Assembly: GCA_013400115.1 (NCBI GenBank)
Contig: VXBP01000411.1
Coordinates: 364,280 to 428,279, forward strand
DNA: 64,000 nucleotides
Reading direction: 5' to 3'
Source of the DNA: Rhinopomastus cyanomelas
Taxonomy: Eukaryota > Chordata > Aves > Bucerotiformes > Rhinopomastidae
Position 1 is the stretch's first letter. The number at the start of each line of letters is the position of its first letter. Below are positions 11,811 to 23,272 of the stretch, piece after piece. The notes under the pieces were generated by a model. That model searched no databases and was not told the DNA's origin. It saw nothing but the letters and a program-made list of their open reading frames with translations. The position numbers and the translations under genes are program-made.

Positions 11811-12107
11811 TCAGCAGGGGCCTACATTTCCTCTAGTTTTACCAGCAATGTATTTTAAGAAGCCCTTTTTGTTGCCCTTGACCTCTCTTGCAAGGTTTAA
11901 TTCCAAGGAGACCTTGTCTTTCCTAGTTGTGTCCCGACATTCTCTCACCAGAGCCTTATAATCACCCCAAGTGGCCATCCCCTCTTTCCATGACCTATAG
12001 ACTTTCTTATTCCTCTTCAGTTTGCCCAGCAGCTCCACACAGGTCTTCTGGCTCCCTTCCTTGACTGTTGGAATGCTCTTGAGCCTGAAAGAAGTGATCT
12101 TTGAATG

Positions 12108-12923
12108 TTAACCAGCTATCTTGGGCCCCTTTACCTGCCAGTACCCTGTCCCATGATATTCCTCCAGCAATTGCTTGAAAAGGCCAAAGTTGGCCCATCT
12201 GAAGCCCAGGGTTGTGATCCTGCTAGGTATTCTCTTCCTACCACACAAGATCCTGAACTCCACCCTCTCATGGTCACTGCAACCAAGGTTGCCCTCAACC
12301 TTCACTCCTTCAACCAGACCCGCCCTGTTCGTGAGTACAAGATCCAGCAGTGCTCCTCTCCTAGTGGGCTCCTCCACCATTTGCATCAGGAAATTGTCAC
12401 CAATGCACTGAAGGAACCTCCTGGACTGTGGGTGGCTGGCTGAGTGGGTCTTCCAGCAAATACCAGGGTAGTTAAAATCTCCCATGAGAACCAGGGCCTG
12501 TAGCTCTGAGGCTGCTGTCAGCTGCCTGTAGAAGATCTCATCAACTTCCTCAGTCCTGATCTGGTGGCCTGTAATGGATACCCACAACAGTATCACCAGC
12601 CTGCCCCTTAATCCGCACCCACAAAGTCTCAACTCTCCCTTCATCCACCCCTGGACAGAACTCAATACATTCCAGTGCTCTCTCACGTAGAGAGCAACTC
12701 CTCCACCCCGCCTTGCTGATCTGGCCCTCCTAAAAAGGACATAGCCATCCATGACCACATTCCAGTCATGCCAGCTCTCTGTAATTGCCACTAGATCATA
12801 ATCTCCTGACTGAACACAGATTTCTGACTCCTGCTTGTTTCCTATACTGCATGCATTGGTGTGCAGGTATTTCAGGGAGCAAGCTGAGAACTCCGATTTC
12901 ACCCTAGGACAGCAAGAGTCCAC
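12108..12923 (-). pseudogene. CR1 ORF2 endonuclease domain, open frame
   Basis: A 271-codon open frame, the N-terminal part of CR1 ORF2. It keeps the apurinic/apyrimidinic-type endonuclease signatures: HTNACS (N23), ITESW (E49), GGGVALYV, LMGDFNYPG (D149 and N151), LLDLVLTN (D194) and the SDH triad at 216-218. In CR1 this domain nicks target DNA for reverse transcription. The frame ends before the linker to the reverse transcriptase, so it is a remnant of a broken ORF2 even though its catalytic residues look complete. Confidence 0.9.
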
Positions 12924-12994
12924 CTAGTCTTCATTAAGACCAGAGCTCTGTCCCACTGGTGCTCACCCATCAACTATTCCACCTCCCTTCAAAT

Positions 12995-13140
12995 CTAGTT
13001 TAAAGCCCTCTGAATGAGCCCAGTCAATTCTTGCCCCAGAACCCTTTTTCCCCTTTGAGATAAACCCCTCCCATGAGTATCTGCAAGGTCTGGCATCTGA
13101 TAAACCCAGCCATTGTCAAAGAACCCAAAGCCCTGCCTGT
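12995..13140 (-). pseudogene. CR1 ORF1 C-terminus (esterase-like)
   Basis: Read on the minus strand, about 48 codons end at a TAG: CYRQGFGFFDNGWVYQ, then LSQRGKRVLGQELTGLIQR. This matches the pattern of the C-terminal end of CR1 ORF1, which carries an SGNH-type esterase domain. The position expected for the catalytic Asp-x-x-His reads as ADTHGRGLSQ, so the motif looks altered. Upstream (above 13140) the frame is broken. The assignment rests on my recall of CR1 family structure. Confidence 0.72.
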
Positions 13141-13255
13141 AACACCATTAATGGACTGAGTCCTTGTATTCTGGCCTGTGTCCTCACCCCAAAATGGAAG
13201 TAATGAAGAGTCCTGAATGTCCTGAGGCCTTGTAGTCTTTTGTCATTCCCCATAG

Positions 13256-13515
13256 ACCATAGCTTGGTCTTCCTCTGCTGCCGGGTTGACACCTTCGCTC
13301 TCGGGTTTGCCTGCACTGCGTTGCTTTCTGGCTTTTCCCATAAGAGATTATGACCCTCAGCAGCTTCCCCTTGGCTTCCCTGAGATTTCCCCTTCAGGGA
13401 ACCCCCAGATCACCCACAAACCTCGATAAATGGCGTTCAGGGACTGGCGCTGTCGGAGCTCAGAATCTGCAGCCGTCCCATTCAGTATTTTACCACAGCG
13501 TGTAGGGTCCCGACA
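13256..13515. other. GC-richer unclassified block, possible old repeat
   Basis: This segment abuts the 5' side of the long CR1 and is richer in GC than its surroundings. It may be degraded CR1 5' sequence or a separate insertion. On the minus strand, sequence beginning TGTCGGGACCC at 13515 and ending TGTTACA at 13138 has the TG...CA ends of a long terminal repeat, but no target-site duplication is visible and part of that span also resembles CR1. It is left unclassified. Confidence 0.25.
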
Positions 13516-16500
13516 TCCCAGTATGTGTTTTGCCTCTGCCCAAATGGAACAGAGCTGTAGCTGGCTCTAAAGTTTCAACTACAACCATTTCTGAAATCTG
13601 TGCTTTGATGAAAGTTTTTCAAAATGGCTGCAAAGTCAGACAGGACTGCATTACCATCTGTACAAATGTCTGATTAGGATTTTGGTTTGCAGCATGATTT
13701 TGGGAGTAGTATCAGGACTCCTGGGACTGGAAAGGAAAAATGTAGCCTTGAATTAAGACTCAAAGCTTTTTTCCATCTCTAAAGTTCATGTTTTCACGAA
13801 AGCACAAACATCATCATGCCGGTACATGTACTCTCTACCGAATGCCATGTTTGCCACATGAGGATGCTCTTTAATGCCTCCATTTGATGGGCACAACCCC
13901 CTTCATCAGTTTTCTAATCATTAACCCACTGAACTCTGGATGGTATTCAAAAGACAATTAATACAGAAGAACTGGGATGGCATTGCTTCCAGACACAAAC
14001 CAACGCTACTCTCTCGCATTGAAACAGCTGTCACTAAAACATCTATCATCTCAATCCCTCAGTAAAGCATTTGTCAATACAGTGCTAAATCTCAGTTTTG
14101 CTGAAATAAGAAACTAGAATCAGCATGATGTTGTCTATAAGTTAATTAGTCAGGAAATAATGAGCATGAGAAAGACAAATAGGTCGATCGCAGATCTAAC
14201 TGAGAAGATGGGATCACCCCAATGTTTCTTTTGCTTGGGGCTAGAGATGTTGATTAGAAAAACAGCTACAATTAGTTAAATATGAATCATGTTACAGAGC
14301 AACTCTAGGATTTACGTGGGGAAAAAAGCCAATTCTGAGACTCTTAGGAGTCATTGTAACAATTCAAGCTATAAATTCTGAAAAAAATACAACCATTTCT
14401 TGAAAAAAGATGCAACTATTCTCAGTAAAAGAGTTTTATCTACTGTGGAAGCATTCAGCTGAACATCTGTGAAGTGGTTTGGGTTCAAGAAATTATCTTG
14501 CTATTGAAACACACAAGTTCCAACAAAAGAGCCACATTTTTCTGCATTAACAGGCATGAGAGCTTAACAAGAAAACAAAAGGGGTAACTGAAGTGAGACC
14601 AGTTTCTTTCACCCCTTACCACCAGTGCAACTGCATCTCACAACCTCCAGCAAGGGAAGAGGCAGATGCTCCACTACACCAAGAACTTCAACCGTGTTGA
14701 TAACGAACATGGTACTGTGGACATTAGTCAATCTTACTCAAAGGTCAGAGTTCCTCCAGTGCCAACCACACTCTTCCTATCAACATGGCTACTCCTGGGT
14801 TTCGACAAGCAGCACTTCCTTTACAGCCCTGTGCTCACGAAACACAGCAGCGTATCAGTTAAAGATGGCACTAGAGGACAACTAGAAGACTTTTTATGTC
14901 AATAAAAAGATGTTGAAGTTTTGATGATACAGTTTTAATTCTAGGATGCCAAGAAGAGAGAAACTGAAGAACAGCAGTTCTCTAGCAGCTCACAAGTACA
15001 GGACTCATAACTCTGAATATAAATCTGATACTTCCTCCTCAAATACGCAAACCCCAAACTCTTCATCGAGTCACCAAAGGAACAGAGGTTTCAACTGCAC
15101 CACAGGCACGAATTTAGATGTGACTGGTGGATTAAGAGGGCACAATCACTGCCAATTTGGGGAGTCACTTTGGTTACTTTTCTACGTGTTCAGCTATAAC
15201 ACAAATATAAGCTGAGAAAACCCTAAAGCAGAATTCAGCAAACCAAACCATGTTGAAATAGAAGACTTTACATCAAAATAATTACAGTCTAGGGGACATT
15301 GCCTTGACCTCAGCAGCTCCTGAATCAGCTGGCAACTTTTAAAAAATATTATCCCTTCAATGATCAACTATTTCTAAATGGAAGGAAAAGTTTAGTCTGT
15401 GTCTCAAACACTGAAGAACTTAATTTATGCCCAATAAACAGGGTTTCTGGCTTCAGCAATTAACGACCTAACTGATAATGTCTTCTCAGAAAAATCACAG
15501 TCCAGTACAAGTTTCAGAACTGCTTTCTGCACATCAGATACATGACAGGTTTTTTGTGTATCAGATATATGACAGAGAAATCACTGAATATATCTCAGCT
15601 TGGTTTATTTAAGGGAACTGACCTCTCTAGTAACCTCTGATCCATCCTACACAGAATCTTGGCAGGAATTAATAGCTGATCTCTTATGTACTCAACAGAG
15701 TCAAATGCACATACATATGTTTGCATGTTCAGTCTATTACAATCTTTCCATCTATTTACTGACCCTTCTTCTCCTGTTTTATTTATTTAGGCTCCAGAGA
15801 CACATGGCAAATATTTCACAGGACAACCAGATAAGGCAACTTCATTGAGCTCAGTAATGATGGAAAAAATCGCAGAGCTGCTTGCTGCTTCTCCAGTCTT
15901 TTTTTTAATGGAGTGCAGCTGAAATGCAGCTGGAACACAGCTGTCAGCTTTTATTTCCCAAATCTGCACTAAAATAACAACTACAGCTTGATCATATGAT
16001 AATTACCTGTGAATTAAAGCTCTGGGTTTGAGACATTACACACAATTAAAATTAGCCAAAAGCCTGAGGATGACAATAAACTCCAGGCTGAAAAGCTTGG
16101 GGTGTTGGCCGTCTTCATTCTTGACATTTGTTATTAGTTCAGTGCATATTTCCATGAGGTAAACAACTCAGAAAAACACTAATGCTTTGCTCTTCCTCTG
16201 TGCTTTTGAAATACTGCCCTAAAAAAACAATATTGGAAATACCAGAACCCTTCCATATGAAGTAACGATCTAAAGCTGAAGGGAGACTTAGGATTTATTT
16301 TGAAAGGCAGCGGAATGTAGTTTCTTGTGGCTAGCTCTTTTATGTTTAGAGACTACAGGCTTCTCAAGTAACTTATGAACAGAAAGCAGCTAACAACACT
16401 CCCCCTTCTACTACCCAATAAAACGCACTGTTCTAATGCAAAACATACAACGCACTTCGAGACAGAGAAATATAAAGTTTGAATTTAAAATATTTTTTTA

Positions 16501-19500
16501 AAAAGAGCAAGTTTATAAGTGTCGTGCAAACTTTCTGCTCAGAGAAATGCATTTAGCTACTAGACTCAGGAGATCAAATTAAGTCTCATATATAACCCCA
16601 ACTCAGTCCAGTGAACTGTTTCACAAGAGGAGGACTTGGTCAATATGTACAAGCTGACTACAGCAAAAGCGTATCAGCACCTATCTCAAAAGGAAAGAGT
16701 CAGATCTGTAACTCATTCTGCAACTTGATTTCTCCACATACTTTGTTATCTTTTGCCACAAAAATACAGCATCTAGCGTTACTTGCTGCAACTTTTCAAC
16801 CCGTAAGCACAACTCCAGAAATCAGAAAGAATGATAAAACCACCAAACCGCCACCCCCGACTCCTCTGACCATTAAATCCATTAAACATGCCCAGCAAGT
16901 AATTGGCAAATACTCTATCACCAGCAAGCACAGCAGAAATGAGGTGACAATGACAAAGTCTACACATGTTACTATAAACCATCACTTCATTGAAGAAAAC
17001 AATTTAGAAAAAATATGTTGGGATTAAACACATTTTTGGCAGATTTAAGATTTGAACAGAACAAATCCACGCTGATCTGCAAAGGAACAAGAAAAGTCTG
17101 ATGACCTCATTGCAAACACACCACCATCATGTTACAGAGTACATTTAGCTAATGGCTATGGAATGGCACAGGTTTTGGAAGAGGAAGCTCATGTGCCATT
17201 TTACCGAAGACAAAAATAAGCCTTAAAGAAACTGCTTTCCTCGTGGTCTTCTAGCCTGTAAATAAAACTTTTGAGAAAGACATTATGCTCAGGGACCTGG
17301 GCTACTCTAGTTCTCATGTGGCACTGAGCAATTAATCAAACCACCAACATACTGAGATAGCCCTCTTAAACTTCAGAACACTTATAAGATCACTGCACTG
17401 ACCCTGAATATTCATCGTTTTCAAATAGGTGGGGTTACACTAGAAGAGACAACCAGTTTAAGAGTTTGCTGTGAGAAGAGGGCTATTCATGAAAAGGTTT
17501 CTTTTTCACATAAGAAACTCTAACATTTAGCATTCTCTTGATTTCGGTGACACTGATGTTTTTCAGTTCTTTGTCATTGTATTAAATTTATTTCAAGACA
17601 ACCACACTGCTTCAACACATTTTCTTTAGCATTCACAACCGCCGACGTATCCTGCATTGCCAAACCCAACTTCTTGATTAAGCATCACGCTTGTTCCCAC
17701 CCAGCATAACGTCCCAATTATTAACGCGAGCCTCCGGCCAGCTCCTTTCCAGCAGCTGGGCTGCACTTATTGTTATGTAACTCTCAACATCATTTCAAGC
17801 CCTCCCTGTGAGAATGACTGTGAATAACTCATTTTCTATGGCTCTAGAGAGACAGCAAAGATTTAATACGAGCATGTCAAGCTTTAATCTGAAACTGGTT
17901 GCCTTCTTCACACCAATCACCCAAGTGAAAAATATAAGAGCCAAATACTAGTTTAAGGGAGGGGGTAATTTACAGCACCAGTTTGAACTGTCAGCGAGGA
18001 ACAGGCAAAGGCCAGAGGAGAAGTGTAGGGATACAGGGCACAAGACATTTTTTCCAGTGTGCAGAAACTGCCTAGAAGCAATCAGTACAACAAAACCAAA
18101 CCATTCACCTAGCGCTTCTGGCATATTTTCCAGAAATACAAAAGCAAACCCTTTTGCAGCAAAAACATTTAGATTCAAGGAATAAATTCCTGTGAACAGC
18201 GATGGACTTCGATAGCTGCACAGGCTGACAGCAGAGTCAGGCCAGCAGAGCCATAGAAACTCCCCAGGAGATACGTATGTATTTTAACACCACTCTACAG
18301 AGTTCTCTCCATCAGGCTGGGTATCACTGAAAAAAAAGGAGGTTGGGAGTCACCTCCTGTCATCTACCCCAGCTCAGTACTGGGATGAATGTATTCTGGT
18401 GCAGGAGAAGTCAGTCCATACTAACTCTAGGTTTTGACTGAAACATGGCACATGCTTCTTTCTTGAAGGACAACATCAATAAAATATGTACATATGCTCT
18501 AATAATCAGGTGCTACACAAAACAGTCCTGGGAACAAAGGTCCTTTCACAAGAGAAATCTCAAGCACAAGTAACAAAAGGTGAGATTAGTGGGCCTTAAT
18601 TCATTTATTTGTTTTGATCTTCACCCATTCCATATCTATAAATACAAAAAAAACCCAACCCATCTCTTTATTAAGCAGGAAGTTTAACATCAAACAGTTC
18701 AATGAAACTCAATGATCAGCAGAAACAGCGCAGTAGTGCTGTGGGAACAGGTCTGGCTTACTCTTTCTAAAGGCACACCTCATACTTTTTTCCCTAGACT
18801 CTTGTATCTGCTCTCGTGAGACAGCAGCAAACCTGAGAAACACGGACTGAGCCTAACACTTGACATCTCCGGAGGGTTTCAGTACCTCTGGCTGCAGCTC
18901 TTTCACACCTGATGGACACCATGGGACTCTGCTCATCATCACGACGACAGCAGTTTCTCACATTTACACAGCTGTTTCATTCCTGGGGCAGATCTTGCAA
19001 TGTTTTTGAGCACTGCTCTATAGTTTCCTTAACTTCTGCGTTCTAATTAAACATGTTTTTCTGCAGGCATCAAAACCCACAGCTAAAAGTCATAGCAATT
19101 TTCTTAACAAACATGCTCAAGAGTTATTGCTTCCCATTGCCCAGGGCCACGGGCCAGACAAGCAGTTCCATTACAAGCACCCTACAGAAACGTATAAAAA
19201 CACTCATAAAAATGCATTTGTTTATATGGCAAAGAGATATGAATGAATTAATACTCTGCACAGAAACTACCACAATATTATTAGAGTTTCTTCAACCTGC
19301 AAGAATTTTATCGAATCTTAAATCACATCCCTCTCCTCCTTTCCTCCCCACATGCATCAATGGACTCTTGTGTTTTGGTTTGCAAATATTTAAAGTGGTG
19401 TGTCAAGTCCTGATGCAGAAGCCTGATGGTCATGCCATGCTATGAATAACAGACTGAAAGCAGGGAAAACAGCTTCTAAATCAAATTATGACTCTTGGGG

Positions 19501-20980
19501 ATAAATACATTTCCAAATGATGTAATTATAACAATATGTCACACTCCACTGAAGACCTCATATAACATTAAAATAAAGAATGAGTGGGTAGGAAATGTAA
19601 ACGAAGGATGACATAATATTGTTCCATGCCAGTTTCTGCCTGTTTTCAATCAGGCCAGACATCAGAAAGGGGAAGAGGAGGGGGACACACAAAAAAAAGC
19701 CCTCAATAACAATCAAGGGAATTTCTGTTTCAGTTGGAGGCCTGTGCACCAAGCTCACATCTGACCTTGTAACATAAATAAAGTAACCCTAATGAAGTGT
19801 GTACAGAGCTTGGGAAAGACAAGCCCCCCTGCCTGCCCCCTCATATGGAGTCCCAAATAAACACACCAGTATGACTTAAGACATGCTTGCAGAAAAGTTT
19901 ATTATTTTATTTTCACCTCTGTATATATTCCATGCCAGTAAAAACTGCTGCATCACAAGCTCTTAATTTAGCCCCTTTTAGACATAAGAGGGCCTTGGGT
20001 GGTTGATCCTAAACACGCCTGCACTCAACTCAGAAATGAGCTGACAAAACCCACCTATCTCAAACCCAGCTCAAGGCTTTGCGCGTAAGTGAAACAAGTT
20101 GAATCTGGTTCAGACCTGAACCCTTGGTATGGCAGTAAATTGCATTATCAGCCTACAAAGTGAAGTCACTTGATTCTATCAAAACTGAATAAACTCCATT
20201 GTGGTTTTCTGTAATCCCTTTATGAGAACTGCGTGCATCATTGTTTACCCAACTGTTATGTGGGTGGAAATAGGAGACATTCACCTCTGGCAAATATGTT
20301 TGCAACTTCTCTCCAGTCAATAGAGTTGCACCTGCTTACATGAAGCCTGTCTCTGATGTCAACACTGATATTCTCTAGAGATAAAGCGGTTCCTGTTTTT
20401 TCTGAAAAATTAAATACTTCAAAATATGTCAAGTCACTTGAAAATCCTACCCACAAAGGAAAGAGAAGGGAAGCTTTAGAAGAATTACTTCCATAAAACA
20501 GAGAGATTCTGTAGCCAGAAATCCTGAAGAGATTCACAGCCTCCTGCTAGGAATCTTCCATGACAGCTCTGGAGCCTGCCAAGCCCTGGGTCTTGCTTGG
20601 ACAATAACAGTGTCCTTATTGGGAGCGCAAAAAACCTCAGCGCTAAGAACAGCTGCCATAGGCAGATTTCTGCCTGTGTATCGGCTTCTTTCCAGGTGCT
20701 GTGAGCAATCAACAAGACTGAAGGAATATCACTGCTGACTAGAAAAAGGAAAAGAGAGGGAAGGTGATGACAAACCAGCCAAGCACTTTTCCTCTGCCCA
20801 CCCTCCTAGTAGAATGAACCATTCATGTAGTCTTCCTCCATCACGCTCCTTTCTTCAGCTCTATCACTTGTAGCCTCATTTAAAACTCATTTTGCTTTCA
20901 TAGAAAAGCCTAAGCTGCTCCCCAGTCAGGCCAATTCTCATACACAAAAATACCCAATCACTTCACCTTGAGCAGTTACC
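13516..20980. other. Long unique stretch, no recognised gene
   Basis: About 7.5 kb without recognised repeats or genes. The longest open frame is 138 codons at 16611-17027 (plus). Its translation is rich in S/T/K with no domain, and it has no splice or promoter context. A short imperfect direct repeat (atcagatacatgacag, 15533-15548 and 15559-15574) is present. A minus-strand exon-like segment at 20285-20401 is listed separately. Confidence 0.5.
20285..20401 (-). other. Candidate exon (unproven), minus strand
   Basis: A minus-strand acceptor with a pyrimidine run (tatttaatttttcag) precedes 117 nt open in one frame (2 nt, 38 codons, 1 nt) and the donor AGAG|gtgaat. The translation includes SLENISVDIRDRLHVSRC and IDWREVANIFAR. 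Its pattern faintly recalls the start of a death-domain fold, but that is only an impression. Its phase would accept the candidate at 24370-24517. There is no recognised homologue. Confidence 0.17.
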
Positions 20981-21836
20981 TATTTATTAGGGGGGGTTGT
21001 ACTTTGGGTTTATTTGGGGTTTTTTCAAATTTTGTTTGCTTGGTTTTTCTTGCTATTATATATACTATTTATTATTATATTTCTCTATCTTTAAAATACC
21101 TGAGTTACTTTTCATAATGAGGACTTTAAACCAGTTATATAGTTGTGGTACTCAAAATATACAATGTGTTTTAAAGATGACCAAAGTTAGGATTGTGAGA
21201 AGCCATAAAACTAAGTTTCTCTTGGGTGAAATACCCTCCTTCCAACCAGTTTATCAAAGAACTCAGTTGGCCCATAGTTCCCACTGTATACTACTAAAGA
21301 CTGTCGATCTACCAGAACTTCCATTCGCCTTGAAAGAGAAACTGGCCTCTAATGGGACTTGGCAAGAAACACTGGAACTTCTGCACTTCTTCATCTTAAA
21401 AATACCAACTACAAACTGCATGGACTTATTCAGCTGATGTCATTGGCCTGTGCTTCTGGGACTTGTCGCAGTTTTAATGGAACTCTTGACTCAGTTTTAA
21501 TGAGCTGGTTGTCCAACAAGCATATGATTGACCAGGTAGTCCAGAAGCGTTGCCCAGCTCATTCTAATTTGAGAAAGGTTGGGTCAGGAATCTGTTCTGT
21601 AGCAGACAAGGGAACAATGTTTGCTGCAGAAAGCTGCAGTTCACTCTTCTGGGAGTTCATTGGTTTTGTTCTTATTTTTTACATGACAAATTGTAATCAC
21701 CACAAACAGAAACCACTTTCCACATGTGTGAGACACTGTATCTGCAAAGACACACAGCCACACCGCATTATGCAATTCTCACTACAACTGGAGAAAGGTA
21801 TGGAGCAGGTTTTTGTCTTAATTAGTCGCTGATATT
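20981..21836 (+). other. Stop-poor region with two overlapping open frames
   Basis: Two overlapping plus-strand frames of 146 codons (20997-21437) and 157 codons (21359-21832) cover this stretch, following a G-run and T-rich sequence at about 20991-21100. The first starts with a very hydrophobic T-rich-encoded run. Neither shows a recognisable domain, and no repeat family is evident. It could be a decayed processed gene or simply a stop-poor interval. Confidence 0.2.
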
Positions 21837-22082
21837 AGCGCGCAGATATTTGGAGATAACTGACTTTAATGAAACTTTGCCGAGGCTGTGTTTCTTCTCC
21901 TCCCTCTACACAGAACATAAATTCACTGAATCCTAAGAAATGAAGAGTAAGCATTGCAACAAAATCCCTGAAGATCAGTGACTGACTAGAGAAGCCAGTT
22001 AACCCCATCTGGTCCTTAATCCTCAGGAAATTTTGTACAGAGAAGTGAATGCTCTTACCAAATTAATTTTGAGTGTAGAACT
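21837..22082. other. Unique spacer
   Basis: Short AT-rich sequence before the next CR1. Nothing is recognised. Confidence 0.4.
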
Positions 22083-22582
22083 CACAGAAACACAGACTAT
22101 TAGGGATTGCAAGGGACCTCGAAAGATCATACGGTCCAACCTCCCTGCCACAGCAGGATCTCCTACATCAAGTCACACAGGAACATGGCCAGACATCCCC
22201 AGAGACATCTCCACAACCCCCCTGGGCAGCCCCATTCCAGTGCTGTCATCCTCACCGTGAAGTTTCTTCTCATATTGATGTGGAACCTCATACATTCCAG
22301 CTTACAACCATTGCCCCTTGTCCTATCATTGTACGTCACTGAGCACAGCCTGGCGCCATCCTCCTGACATCCCCCCTTCCCATATTTATAAACATCAGTG
22401 GGGTCACCCTTCATTCTCCTTTTTCCAAGCTCAAGAGACCCAGCTCCCTCAGCCTTTCTTCATCAGGGAGATGTTCCACCCCATCACCTTTGTGGCTCTG
22501 TGCTGGAGTCTCTCCAGCTGTTGTGTCCGTGAACTGAGTGGCCCAGAACTGGACACAGTATTCCAAATGTGATCTCACCATA
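22083..22582 (-). mobile_element. CR1 LINE, 0.5 kb copy
   Basis: Minus-strand CR1 starting with a degraded octamer tail (cagaaacacagactattagg). It proceeds through the 3' UTR, the ORF2 C-terminal region ('ccttgtcctatcattg', 'ccatcctcctgacatccccc', 'agacccagctccctcagcc') and up to 'gtattccaaatgtgatctca'. Small deletions around 22190 and 22260, plus frameshifts, break the coding frame. It is of the 'ttagggattg' 3'-end type and about 500 bp long. Confidence 0.92.
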
Positions 22583-23144
22583 ATTGTTTGGTTGCAGTTC
22601 CTACACTATGTCTAGTCCACATACATGAAAATTAGTGAAACATTCCTAGCTGTATTCAACAGCAGCCAAGTGCTCGTTTCTTAATAGTCTAAAAAACTAT
22701 GAAGAAAGAAACCAAGAAAGACTAGCTTTAATTTCATAGTATTTTTGATGCCAACGCTTCCCAAAGCTCTCTGTTTACAAGAAGGTCTACCCTGTACTTT
22801 AGGATATATACTTTCATATTATACCTAATTAGGTCAAAGAGGGAATTTGAAGAGTTAAAACCTGTACAGAGTGCCAAGATTTTAAACACTGCTGCTTTCA
22901 CAAACATATTTCCATGTTCTTTATTTACTTCAAAAGGGGCAACATCTCACCCCACCATAGAACTAAACAGAAACACCTCTAAAAACAGTGCTAGTATGAT
23001 TTAAACAGGAAGTATGAAAGATACCCAACTACTTTGAATCTTCAAAAGGTTAATGCTGTTAATTACTACCACCTAAAGTAGTGATCCCCTCACCGGCTTT
23101 CATTAACACCATCTGCTCTGTTCATTTTGAAATTAATTTCACTT
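22583..23144. other. Unique stretch, nothing recognised
   Basis: AT-rich sequence between two minus-strand CR1 copies. No open frame, repeat or RNA feature of note is seen. Confidence 0.4.
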
Positions 23145-23272
23145 AGAATCATAGAATCATTACGGATTGGAAGGGACCGCGAGAGATCATCCAGTCCAAT
23201 CCCCCTGACACAGCAGGATCACCCAGACCAAGTCACACAGGAACACATCCAGGCAGACCTTGAACATCTCCA
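23145..23272 (-). mobile_element. CR1 LINE, short 3' end
   Basis: About 128 bp of minus-strand CR1 3' end: the tail 'agaatcatagaatcattacg', the 'ccagtccaatccccctgac' block, 'caagtcacacaggaacacat', and a break at 'ttgaacatctcca'. It belongs to the 'attacggattgg' subfamily. The perfect tail octamers and few changes suggest a young insertion. Confidence 0.93.

Larger units (their letters stand above)
10549..13255 (-). mobile_element. CR1 LINE, near full-length copy
   Basis: The longest CR1 here, minus strand, 3' tail at 10549. Going toward its 5' end it carries the 3' UTR, the ORF2 C-terminus, the reverse transcriptase (11025-11810), the linker (11811-12038), the endonuclease (12108-12923) and then the end of ORF1. 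The ORF1 end finishes with GKRVLGQELTGLIQRALN and a stop at 12995-12997. In CR1, ORF1 carries an esterase (SGNH hydrolase-like) domain and ORF2 an APE-type endonuclease plus reverse transcriptase. A gap of about 335 bp at about 10900 removes sequence present in the copy at 59448. The 5' limit is uncertain, since similarity fades between 13160 and 13255. Frameshifts show it is not functional. Confidence 0.92.

Noticed and set aside
11596..12443. Plus-strand open frames of 112-121 codons inside the long CR1
   Set aside because: They are antisense shadows of CR1 ORF2, whose minus-strand frames carry the endonuclease and reverse transcriptase motifs.
16611..17027. 138-codon plus-strand open frame, the longest outside CR1 apart from 20997-21832 and a 146-codon minus frame at 37555-37995
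   Set aside because: No domain, biased S/T/K composition, no splice or promoter context. It fits chance openness in unique DNA.
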